NCBI GenBank assembly: GCA_002926195.1
Contig: MZXQ01000040.1
Span: 1-7,892 of the forward strand
DNA: 7,892 bases
Direction of reading: 5' to 3'
Source: Candidatus Methanomarinus sp. HR1
GTDB taxonomy: Archaea > Halobacteriota > Methanosarcinia > Methanosarcinales > Methanocomedenaceae
A program made the translations under genes and the position numbers. A model generated the notes under the pieces. The model searched no databases, had not been told where the DNA came from, and saw only the letters and a list, made by a program, of their open reading frames with translations. Positions 1-6,044 of this stretch are shown one piece after another. Positions within the stretch are counted from its first letter, which is position 1; the number at the start of each line of letters is the position of its first letter.

Positions 1-430
1 CTGCAATTTTCCAATTAAGAGACATTAAATCAGTCCAGCCAAAACGATTATCTAATCCCCCTATGATACATATAATAAGAAATAATATCATAAAGCCTAT
101 CACTATAAACTTATCCCAACTTTTAGTATTCTTATGTACCCTAGAACGCTCTTTTACAAGTTCTGTATTTTTTATTCCAATAGTCAATATTACAAAAATT
201 TGACAGCAAACCCAAGAAGTCGCAAGAAAAATCCATCCACCAATCCAGTCAATTCTGCCTGCGGATAAAAATAATGCAACTGCATATATTGCAAGGAGTA
301 TTAAAAATGAAAAAACTTCCTTTATTATAATAGCTGCATATGAATCATTTGATTGAAGCGGTATTTTGTTAAACATATCATCCTCCCAATTTGTTTTTCT
401 CATTATAATTTCTTTAACATTTGTGGACAT
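1..430 (-). CDS. ICMT-like membrane methyltransferase family protein, N-terminal part (runs off the left edge)
   Basis: The reading frame is open from 430 to the window edge, giving 143 residues without a stop. After a polar N-terminus it shows hydrophobic segments at about residues 38-56, 62-85 and 107-124. Between the second and third lies NTELVKERSRVHKNTKSWDK, and after the third GLDNRFGWT. This pattern (xELxxER, KxWDK, then GLDxRFxW) is typical of small integral membrane proteins related to isoprenylcysteine carboxyl methyltransferase. The SAM-binding C-terminal half lies outside the window, so activity and substrate are unknown. Three in-frame ATGs exist, at 430, 403 and 376. I chose 430 because a TATA-like box (467-474) and an AAAGG Shine-Dalgarno (436-440) sit at the right distances. 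The ATG at 376 has a strong GGGAGGA just upstream (381-387) and remains a real alternative. The family call is from memory of the motif pattern. Confidence 0.7.
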   Translation of the reverse strand, partial: MSTNVKEIIMRKTNWEDDMFNKIPLQSNDSYAAIIIKEVFSFLILLAIYAVALFLSAGRIDWIGGWIFLATSWVCCQIFVILTIGIKNTELVKERSRVHKNTKSWDKFIVIGFMILFLIICIIGGLDNRFGWTDLMSLNWKIA

Positions 431-435
431 ATGTA

Positions 436-474
436 CCTTTTGTTTCCAAAAGTGAGGTTCGGAATTTTATATAA
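436..474 (-). promoter_or_regulatory. Probable promoter and ribosome binding site of the ICMT-like gene
   Basis: Read on the minus strand, TTATATAA (467-474) is a good archaeal TATA box. A start of transcription about 26 bases on would fall near 444, just before AAAGG (436-440), which sits 5 bases ahead of the ATG at 430. The consistent spacing of box, predicted transcript start, Shine-Dalgarno and ATG favours the long start. No experimental support. Confidence 0.4.
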
Positions 475-546
475 CTTTCCCACCATATACGACGTTGCAA
501 CCGAAGCCCGTAGTGTATATGCTGTGTTATATGAAGTTGCCGATAT

Positions 547-909
547 CTATTCCAATCCATAAACTTGTCTTGGTGCAAGATACTCTGGAAATTTATCTAA
601 AAGGGCTAAGCGGACAAGGTAGCAGAGGTGACACGCATCTATATACTCATCATCATGCTTCACATTGTACTCTTTAGCCAAAAGAGCAGGCCCACCTCTA
701 ATTAAAGGTCCACAGATTGGGTGTGAATTAGCATCGTAATCCTTAACAATCTTTGATAGAGGAGATTCCCAAATATTACCTATACTCAGTCCCTGACAGA
801 CATGAACATGTCCATATGGATCGATGTGAACCCTCTTAGGGTCTTTAAGATCCTCATAAGGGCATTCTGTGAATTTTGTCCCAAGGCCAGGAAGTGAGGA
901 AGATTTAAA
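547..909 (-). pseudogene. C-terminal remnant of a radical SAM/SPASM-type protein
   Basis: The minus strand encodes about 120 residues ending at a TAG (547-549). Recognisable stretches are ECPYEDLKDPKRVHIDPYGH, then VCQGLSIGNIW, HPICGPLIRGGPALLAKEY, DACHLCYLVRLALL and FPEYLAPRQVYG. This is the C-terminal auxiliary-cluster part of a radical SAM protein: Cys residues in TECP, HVCQG and ACHLC flank the 'VxxCxGxxIGNIW' segment usual in SPASM-like domains. There is no ATG or GTG in the frame ahead of it. An in-frame TAA stands at 919-921, and the sequence beyond is AT-rich and non-coding. The CxxxCxxC core is absent, so the gene is broken at its 5' end. The surviving frame has no internal stop or shift, which suggests a recent truncation. 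The inverted-repeat element at 954-1078 lies just beyond the break and may mark the rearrangement. Confidence 0.75.
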
Positions 910-953
910 TATATAATATTATAATAGATATATGGGGGTCATAAACAGGCCTT

Positions 954-1078
954 GGACTATAACAGGCTGTCCGACAATTCAAAATATCGTGGGAAAGAAA
1001 GTCGATTAAGCCTTTAAATTACAAAAGAAGGGAAGAATATATTACTGTCAGTAATTGTCTGACAACCTGTATAAGTCC
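954..1078. repeat. 125-bp inverted-repeat element, possible MITE or IS remnant
   Basis: The arms at 954-979 and 1053-1078 are inverted copies, 26 bases each with 21 matches. Both start GGACT and end GACAATT when read inward, with CAGG in between. The 73-base centre has no coding frame of note. I see no target-site duplication at the outer ends. The shape fits a miniature inverted-repeat element or a deleted insertion sequence, but an RNA hairpin with a large loop cannot be excluded. It lies between the truncated radical SAM remnant and the promoter of the membrane protein at 1150. Confidence 0.5.
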
Positions 1079-1091
1079 GGGGTATAGTGAC

Positions 1092-1141
1092 TTATATTGA
1101 ATATATTCATTAAAGAAAATTTTAATCGTAAACACAAGGAG
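1092..1141 (+). promoter_or_regulatory. Promoter region and Shine-Dalgarno of the DUF6159-like gene
   Basis: AAGGAG at 1136-1141 lies 8 bases before the ATG at 1150, a strong ribosome site that favours this start over the in-frame ATG at 1159. TTATATTG (1092-1099), followed by the palindrome GAATATATTC (1099-1108), offers a TATA-like box that would give a leader of roughly 20-30 bases. The Shine-Dalgarno is clear; the choice of box is a guess. Confidence 0.45.
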
Positions 1142-1149
1142 ATGTTTTT

Positions 1150-2040
1150 ATGGAATTAATGGCAAATTTGAATGATAGTATCGGTCTTTTAAAAAATACT
1201 TTTGTTGTGATTGCAAGAAATCCTGCTATTTTTAAGCCAACACTTGCACAAATAATTATAGCAACTTTAATATGGTTATTCTTAATTGGGAGCTTTACAA
1301 TTTTGTTTTTAATACAAATACCATCGCTCATTCTTATATCGATATTAATGTTACTTATTTCAGTAGGGTTGTGGATTCTATTTCCGTTTATCAAAATGTA
1401 TTATCGTGCGGCACAGTCCTGGATCGTATACAATACTTTTAAAGGTAATAATATTTCGCATAAAGACGGAATCGCAAGAGCGAGGCAGAATAAAATGGAT
1501 ATTTTTATCCTTGGACTTTTGGAGATTATGTTTAATGCTCTATCAAAAAAATTAAAACAAGGGAGTGGAAATAGTGGGGGTCTTTGGACTATATTAAATA
1601 TTCTCTTGAAAATGACAGGAGCATTGGTTGAAGAAGCCTGGGATTTGGTTGGGCATTTTCTATTGCCAGGTTCAATAATCCCTGAAAAAACCGTTGGAGA
1701 GGCTTTATCAGACATAAAAAATTTAAAAAATAATGTACCTGGAAGTCTTGTCGGTGCTTTAGGGATTGATTTTATTGGTGATGCGATAAGAGGATATGTT
1801 ACTTTTGTCTTTGTATTGATAATTTTTGCTGGATTCGGTGTATTTTATTTTACATCATCGGCAGCACTTATGATTATTGGAATTGCGCTAGCAATATTAT
1901 TCAATTTCATAGCAAAGATATTTGTGGATATGATAAAAACAGTATATTTCACAATATTTTATGTTACTTTAACAGTCCCAGAGGAGATTCCTGAAGGGAT
2001 AAGGGAAGAAGTTACTAATTATTTAGCACTTAAAGCTTAA
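1150..2040 (+). CDS. DUF6159-like polytopic membrane protein of unknown function
   Basis: The protein has 296 residues. Hydrophobic segments lie at about 33-55, 58-82, 144-160 (weaker), 215-234 and 238-260, so it is an integral membrane protein. The N-terminus (SIGLLKNTFVVIARNPAIFK) looks like the cytoplasmic lead-in 'xxLLKxSWxxLxxxxxL' seen in DUF6159-type proteins. The central stretch AWDLVGHFLLPGSIIPEK, followed by a possible amphipathic helix and SLVGALGIDF, resembles that family's 'W..x.FxVPxxxxEx....LVGxxG' region. No catalytic motif, signal peptide or metal site is visible. It stands alone on the plus strand with its own promoter and ribosome site, and a hairpin follows the stop. Assignment to DUF6159 is by remembered pattern only. 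A function cannot be given. Confidence 0.7.
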   Translation: MELMANLNDSIGLLKNTFVVIARNPAIFKPTLAQIIIATLIWLFLIGSFTILFLIQIPSLILISILMLLISVGLWILFPFIKMYYRAAQSWIVYNTFKGNNISHKDGIARARQNKMDIFILGLLEIMFNALSKKLKQGSGNSGGLWTILNILLKMTGALVEEAWDLVGHFLLPGSIIPEKTVGEALSDIKNLKNNVPGSLVGALGIDFIGDAIRGYVTFVFVLIIFAGFGVFYFTSSAALMIIGIALAILFNFIAKIFVDMIKTVYFTIFYVTLTVPEEIPEGIREEVTNYLALKA

Positions 2041-2056
2041 AAAAATCCACGATCAT

Positions 2057-2116
2057 CATCTAGGATGCCCCGGATTCAATCGATAGCGAAATCCGGGGTC
2101 GTTGACTGCGAGATGA
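2057..2116 (+). terminator. GC-rich hairpin downstream of the membrane protein gene
   Basis: CCCCGGATT (2068-2076) pairs perfectly with AATCCGGGG (2090-2098) around a 13-base loop. CATCT (2057-2061) and AGATG (2111-2115) could extend the stem across internal loops. It begins 17 bases after the stop of the upstream gene, so a role in ending or protecting that transcript is plausible. No T-run follows, so it is not a classical terminator. Between it and 2247, where the convergent AOR gene ends, I see only a weak 5-bp stem (2169-2185) and a second AATCCGG (2194-2200), and no gene. Confidence 0.35.
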
Positions 2117-2247
2117 GGGATTTATACTTGGATAATCTGTGAAATAATTTCAATAAATATTGCTCAAATTGGGTGCGTTGCCCAAAAATACCCGAATCCG
2201 GCCTGATATTTACAGCTCAAGCATTCCTCTTCTCTTTTAACAAGTCA

Positions 2248-3984
2248 CTATACCCCGGTCTTCTCTCTATATAAAGTAAGCATGTTATCTATTGTCTCAG
2301 GTGTAACTTTACCAAGCTGGGAAACTGTCTCATAGAACCTTGACGGTACTTTTATTCTGCTTAAATCGAAGCCTTCCTGTTTCTTGAATTGGTACTTTGC
2401 AAGGAAAATCTCCTTGCCCAAAGCTTCCAGTTCATCCCTTGTCTTTATAATACCTACACTTGCAAGAGAATCAATCATAATCTGCTCGCTATAAACGCCT
2501 CTGGCAAAGAGACAGCATACTAGACTGTTATTTACCATACGCCAGTAGTCTTCATAAATAATCTTATCTACCATTTTTTCCTCTGTCAACTGCTGGCTGG
2601 AAGCTTTCTGGTCAATGCTGTAACCGCCATTATCCAGATGCGAATGTCGTACACCCACTATCTGGCCAATTATCGAGGCAGGACCAGTATGATATCCTGC
2701 GATCTCAACTCCGGCCAGATTAATGGCGTAGTCCTCTCCGCCGTATTCAGCCGCAGCCACAGCAGTACCTTTTGCCAGTGCCTGGTAGAACTTATTTGGC
2801 ATCTTTACGATCTGATCAAGAGCTTTTAGATACTTGTCAGTATCTCCCCATCTTAATGCGATCCCCAGAGTATCCGAAGGATTGATAAGATCACGTTCAT
2901 AGGCCTCAGTAGCCCATGCCAGTACGCCGCCCACACTAAGAACATCCAGACTATAACGCTCACATCTATCGATCAAACGCAGTACATCTTCTGCCAGTGT
3001 AATGCCAAGATTGGTACCAAGAGCATAGATAAGTTCATAATCATAACTGATATGACGGAACTCAAACTCATGCCCCTTATGGAACTGGGTCTTCAGCGTA
3101 GCAATATGGATGCACCCGATTGGGCAGTTACTGCATGCTATCTTACGAAAGAGAAGGTTATCTGCGAAATATTCACCTGATAAGCTCTCTGCATTTTCAA
3201 AATGTGATTGTTTAAGGTTCTTGGTAGGCAGTCCTTTTAACTGGTTCAATACATTGATATTAGCTGCTGTCCCGAGGTCATGGTATTTATCCATAACATC
3301 AGTATCCACAACCGAATTATAGAGTTTATTATACATTTTCTTAAAAGCTGACATATCAGGGATCTCAATCTCCTCAGTTCCCGATATTACCATAGCTTTG
3401 AGGTTCTTGCTTCCAAATACAGCACCCAGTCCAAGCCGTCCGAAATGCCGGTAGGTATCAACATTCACATTAGCATACCTTACCTGGTTCACACCACCTT
3501 CTCCGATACGCATAATGCTGCGTCTGCCTTTCCCGGGCTCTACATTTCTAAGTATCTGACCGGTCACTTCAATTGACGAGACGTCCCAAATACTGGCAGC
3601 GTCCTTAACCTTAACCTCTTCATCGTGTATAGAAAGGTAGGACGGTTTATCAGAACGCCCCTTTATGACAATGCTATCATATCCGGCAAACCGCATGGCC
3701 ATTGCCAGCCGACCGCCTACATGGGATTCACCCAATTCATTAGTAAGAGGTGATTTGAACATTGATACTGCTTTTGATGCACACGGAAGAAGTGCGGTCA
3801 GGGGTCCTATACTTATTATTATAGGAGCCTGTGGTGATAACGGATCAACCCCGACAGGACATTCCTCAAGCAGCAACTGGGTTGCCACGCCTGTTCCGCC
3901 CAGATATTTATCAAACAGATCAGCACGATCACGAATAGTATGTTCACCTGTATCAAGGTCAATATATAATACATTAGACCACAT
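2248..3984 (-). CDS. Tungsten-type aldehyde ferredoxin oxidoreductase family protein (AOR family)
   Basis: The protein has 578 residues, close to the usual length of about 600. The family oxidises aldehydes to carboxylic acids at a tungsten bis-pterin centre and passes electrons to ferredoxin; members with other substrates exist. The N-terminal pterin-binding domain is clear: YLGGTG (27-32), the SKAVSMFKSPLTNELGESHVGG region (70-91), FAGYDSIVIKG (99-109) and FGRLGLGAVFGSKNLKA (181-197). The cluster ligands are Cys284, Cys287 and Cys291 in ACSNCPIGC, with Cys491 as the fourth. This spacing matches Cys288/291/295/494 of Pyrococcus furiosus AOR. Glu317 (YDYELIYALG) and the RHSHLDNGGY stretch (446-455) fall where the catalytic Glu and His are expected. 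The two DxxGL(D/C) motifs are altered to ERYSLD (342-347) and NSLVCC (486-491). It starts 2 bases after the ferredoxin gene with GAGGTG at a good distance. No signal peptide is seen, so it is cytoplasmic. The substrate cannot be told. Confidence 0.93.
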   Translation of the reverse strand: MWSNVLYIDLDTGEHTIRDRADLFDKYLGGTGVATQLLLEECPVGVDPLSPQAPIIISIGPLTALLPCASKAVSMFKSPLTNELGESHVGGRLAMAMRFAGYDSIVIKGRSDKPSYLSIHDEEVKVKDAASIWDVSSIEVTGQILRNVEPGKGRRSIMRIGEGGVNQVRYANVNVDTYRHFGRLGLGAVFGSKNLKAMVISGTEEIEIPDMSAFKKMYNKLYNSVVDTDVMDKYHDLGTAANINVLNQLKGLPTKNLKQSHFENAESLSGEYFADNLLFRKIACSNCPIGCIHIATLKTQFHKGHEFEFRHISYDYELIYALGTNLGITLAEDVLRLIDRCERYSLDVLSVGGVLAWATEAYERDLINPSDTLGIALRWGDTDKYLKALDQIVKMPNKFYQALAKGTAVAAAEYGGEDYAINLAGVEIAGYHTGPASIIGQIVGVRHSHLDNGGYSIDQKASSQQLTEEKMVDKIIYEDYWRMVNNSLVCCLFARGVYSEQIMIDSLASVGIIKTRDELEALGKEIFLAKYQFKKQEGFDLSRIKVPSRFYETVSQLGKVTPETIDNMLTLYREKTGV

Positions 3985-3986
3985 AA

Positions 3987-4397
3987 TTATAGCACCTCTA
4001 CTTTTCTTAATTCAAGTACATCATGACTGCAGAATTTTGAGCATACACCACAATGAGTACATATTAATGGTAGTCCTGATCTATCAAAATGTATAGCACC
4101 AGGCAAACATGCCTCTGCACATAATTTTCCTCCATCACAGAGGTCTTTATTAAACACAACACCGCCACCATCCCTGGGAGTTAATGCCCCGGTCGGACAT
4201 GCTCTGGCACATGGAGGATCATGACATGCGCGGCATACGATTATCACAAACGCGCTTTCGAGTCCACCTGAAGTCCTTATATCTATTGCACTGTCTATCA
4301 ATGATACTGTATTTACATTAGTACGGCTGCAAGCAAGCATACAGCTAAAACATCCGATGCATCTATTCGGATTAGCAACTTTAATTCTTGAAGGCAT
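3987..4397 (-). CDS. AorA-like polyferredoxin (four 4Fe-4S motifs), electron partner of the AOR-family enzyme
   Basis: The protein has 136 residues and 15 cysteines in four ferredoxin motifs: CIGCFSCMLAC (13-23), CRACHDPPCARAC (55-67), CDGGKLCAEAC (87-97) and CTHCGVCSKFC (113-123). The arrangement, with a CxxCxxxxCxxxCP second motif, is that of DmsB/HycB-type electron-transfer subunits. Such proteins stand next to AOR genes; in Aromatoleum the equivalent AorA links tungsten subunits into a conducting chain. Here it is first in an operon with the AOR gene and most likely carries electrons from it to a ferredoxin or other carrier. The third motif has Gly90 where a C-x-x-C-x-x-C-x-x-x-C site would have its second cysteine, so that cluster is 3Fe-4S, differently ligated or missing. 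There is no signal peptide or membrane segment. No FAD subunit (AorC-like) follows in the window. Confidence 0.9.
   Translation of the reverse strand: MPSRIKVANPNRCIGCFSCMLACSRTNVNTVSLIDSAIDIRTSGGLESAFVIIVCRACHDPPCARACPTGALTPRDGGGVVFNKDLCDGGKLCAEACLPGAIHFDRSGLPLICTHCGVCSKFCSHDVLELRKVEVL
3993..3998 (-). promoter_or_regulatory. Shine-Dalgarno of the AOR gene inside the ferredoxin 3' end
   Basis: GAGGTG on the minus strand lies 8 bases before the AOR ATG and inside the last codons of the ferredoxin gene. Together with the 2-base gap between the genes it supports one bicistronic mRNA and this start codon. Confidence 0.6.
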
Positions 4398-4410
4398 AGA
4401 AGTTTTTCCC

Positions 4411-4435
4411 CTTTTATATCTGTATAGATATATTG
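4411..4435 (-). promoter_or_regulatory. Possible promoter of the ferredoxin-AOR operon
   Basis: On the minus strand CAATATATC (4427-4435) is TATA-like and lies 30-38 bases before the ATG. A second A/T stretch, GATATAAAAG, is at 4411-4420. GGGG (4408-4411) is the only purine-rich run that could serve as a ribosome site, and it is weak. The region is AT-rich throughout, so the box is uncertain. Confidence 0.3.
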
Positions 4436-4533
4436 ATATTCACAGTATTTATGACTATGGTGTTTAAGGAAAAGTCTTTCTATTTTGTCTTATATCTATT
4501 TGTATTTTCGAATTCAACCTGATCGAATTATAG

Positions 4534-4867
4534 ATAAATATGTATCCACTTCAAAAAGTATGGTATTTTGATATTTGTGATCGGTTAAGGAATTTTAATC
4601 TGTGTTAATCTGTGTTAATCTGTGTCTGAAAAAAATAATTTCTGACTTTATCAAGATTACTTTCTATTCTATATAGTGTATAACCCTGGATAAGAATCGT
4701 AAGCAATGTACACTTTCTTGTTAGAATTTACTTTTTTTTAGACACAGATTAACACGGATTTACACAGATTTCTCAAGAGGCAATATTTCATTAAAAAAAT
4801 TATTAAATTATCATGATTCTTAAAGAGGTATTAATTACCCTTAGATTTAAAGTGGATACATAAATAT
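4534..4867. mobile_element. Probable MITE (318 bp, 4542-4859) flanked by an 8-bp target duplication
   Basis: GTATCCACTT (4542-4551) and AAGTGGATAC (4850-4859) are perfect 10-bp terminal inverted repeats, with weaker similarity continuing inward for about 14 bases. Directly outside each end stands the same 8-mer, ATAAATAT (4534-4541 and 4860-4867), as a target-site duplication should. The 318-bp interior has no transposase frame, so it would be a non-autonomous element moved by an enzyme encoded elsewhere. It contains a second, nested inverted repeat (4595-4772). Several IS families make 8-bp duplications, so I do not name one. It fills most of the 501-bp divergent gap between the ferredoxin and Sep-tRNA:Cys-tRNA synthase genes; the rest of that gap is AT-rich promoter sequence. 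Confidence 0.65.
4595..4772. repeat. Nested inverted repeat of TTAATCTGTG units
   Basis: The left arm has three exact tandem copies of TTAATCTGTG (4595-4624) ending in TC. The right arm (4741-4772) is an inverted, slightly diverged copy: 28 of 32 positions match. The pairing continues inward with TCTGAAAAAAATAA on the left against TTACTTTTTTTTAGA on the right, reaching about 4645 and 4720. The roughly 74 bases between show no gene. If transcribed, the region would form a very long hairpin. Similar 'acacagattaacac' stretches are, as I recall, dispersed in many genomes, so this may be a repeat family of its own carried inside the larger element. Confidence 0.7.
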
Positions 4868-4876
4868 GCATATATC
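4860..4876 (+). promoter_or_regulatory. Likely TATA box of the Sep-tRNA:Cys-tRNA synthase gene, overlapping the target duplication
   Basis: The stretch ATAAATATGCATATATC lies 23-39 bases before the ATG at 4899, the distance expected of an archaeal TATA box in a gene whose transcript starts at or next to its start codon. No Shine-Dalgarno precedes 4899, which fits a leaderless mRNA. The first eight bases are also the right-hand target duplication of the element. Confidence 0.4.
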
Positions 4877-4898
4877 CAATGTCTATAATGTAGTAACC

Positions 4899-6044
4899 AT
4901 GTCAATCGAACAATATCTAAATAAAATCCCTTCCATCAAACGTTCTACTCAAGGCACTATCAATATCGACCCTCTCCAGCGTGGAGGATTGTTAACTGAC
5001 GAAGCTAAAAAAGCTCTTATAGAATGGGGGGACGGGTATTCTATCTGCGACTTCTGCCCCGGTGCACTGGATATGATCAAAACGCCACCAATCCATGATT
5101 TTATCCATAGTGCACTACCTGAATTTTTAGGTACTGATAAAGCCAGAGTTACCAACGGCGCTAGAGAGTCGAAATTCGCGATCATGCATTCTATGGCAAA
5201 AAAAGGTGACTGGATAGTTCTTGATAAAAACGCCCATTACTCATCGCATGTGGCAGCCGAGCGTGTAGACCTGAACATCAAAGTAGTGCCCAGAAATGAA
5301 TCTCCTGATTATAGCATAGACCCACAAGGATATGGTACAGCCATAGAAGATGTGATCAGTGAATCGGGAACACCTCCTGCTTTGGCTCTTATCACTTACC
5401 CGGATGGAAATTACGGGAACCTGCCTGATGTTACAAAGATCGCTGCTATCTGCCATGAATATAATGTCCCTTTGATATTAAACGGTGCATATTCAGTAGG
5501 CAGGATGCCTGTAAAAGCTGATAAACTGGGTGCGGATTTTATTGTTGGCAGCGGGCATAAATCAATGGCATCCTCAGGACCAATCGGTGTACTGGGTGTA
5601 TCGGATGAATATTCCAAAAAAGTATTCATACGATCATCCGCCAACAAGGCCAAAGAGATAGAATTTTTAGGCTGCAGTGCCAGAGGAGCCACTATAATGA
5701 CCATGATCGCTTCCTTCCCCAAAGTTGTCGAACGTACAAAACACTGGGATGAAGAAGTGGAAAAAGCCAGGTGGTTCTCTTCACAAATGGAATCATTGGG
5801 TATGATCCAGATGGGTGATAAACCCCACAATCACGATCTGATGTTCTTTGAAACACCAGTATTATATGAGAAATCAAAGACCGAAAAAAAAGGACGGTAC
5901 TTCCTGTATAAAGCACTTAAGGCACGCAACATTCATGGCATTAAGCCAGGACTTACCAAATTCTTTAAACTGAGTACTTTCGGGTTGCCTATGGAAGAAC
6001 TACAAGTTGTTGTTGATGCCTTTGATGAGATAATCAACGCATAA
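4899..6044 (+). CDS. pscS: O-phospho-L-seryl-tRNA:Cys-tRNA synthase (SepCysS)
   Basis: This PLP enzyme converts phosphoseryl-tRNA(Cys) to cysteinyl-tRNA(Cys) with a sulfur donor, the second step of tRNA-dependent cysteine synthesis after SepRS. From the start at 4899 it has 381 residues, the normal length. Diagnostic sites are NIDPLQRGG near the N-terminus, the paired cysteines Cys50 and Cys53 in SICDFC, the PLP lysine Lys221 in GSGHKSMASS, and Cys259 in FLGCSARG. These three cysteines correspond to the essential ones of the Archaeoglobus enzyme. LNGAYSVGRMP (194-204) is also conserved. An upstream in-frame ATG at 4866 would add 11 residues. I prefer 4899 because MSIEQYLNKI aligns with the start of the Methanocaldococcus protein as I recall it, and because 4866 lies in the TATA/target-duplication sequence. 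SepRS (sepS) is not in the window. The 3' end overlaps the convergent radical SAM gene by 11 bp. Confidence 0.96.
   Translation: MSIEQYLNKIPSIKRSTQGTINIDPLQRGGLLTDEAKKALIEWGDGYSICDFCPGALDMIKTPPIHDFIHSALPEFLGTDKARVTNGARESKFAIMHSMAKKGDWIVLDKNAHYSSHVAAERVDLNIKVVPRNESPDYSIDPQGYGTAIEDVISESGTPPALALITYPDGNYGNLPDVTKIAAICHEYNVPLILNGAYSVGRMPVKADKLGADFIVGSGHKSMASSGPIGVLGVSDEYSKKVFIRSSANKAKEIEFLGCSARGATIMTMIASFPKVVERTKHWDEEVEKARWFSSQMESLGMIQMGDKPHNHDLMFFETPVLYEKSKTEKKGRYFLYKALKARNIHGIKPGLTKFFKLSTFGLPMEELQVVVDAFDEIINA

Noticed and set aside
353..677. Plus-strand frames of 69 and 60 residues
   Set aside because: They run antisense to the ICMT-like gene, its promoter and the radical SAM remnant, and have no ribosome site or recognisable protein pattern.
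954..1078. Target-site duplication for the 125-bp element
   Set aside because: Flanks share only a loose GGGGT(C)ATA similarity at unequal distances, not a clean direct repeat at the ends.
2169..2185. Stem TTGGG/CCCAA as a terminator of the AOR operon
   Set aside because: Only 5 bp, and no T-run follows on the minus strand.
3665..4096. Plus-strand frame of 143 residues
   Set aside because: It lies opposite the AOR start and the ferredoxin end, both of which are clear by family motifs.
4595..4626. CRISPR-like tandem repeat
   Set aside because: Units are 10 bases, directly abutting and without spacers, and occur as an inverted pair. No cas gene is near.
4866..4898. Upstream ATG as the SepCysS start
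   Set aside because: The extra 11 residues do not match the family N-terminus as I recall it, and the codons lie within TATA and target-duplication sequence.
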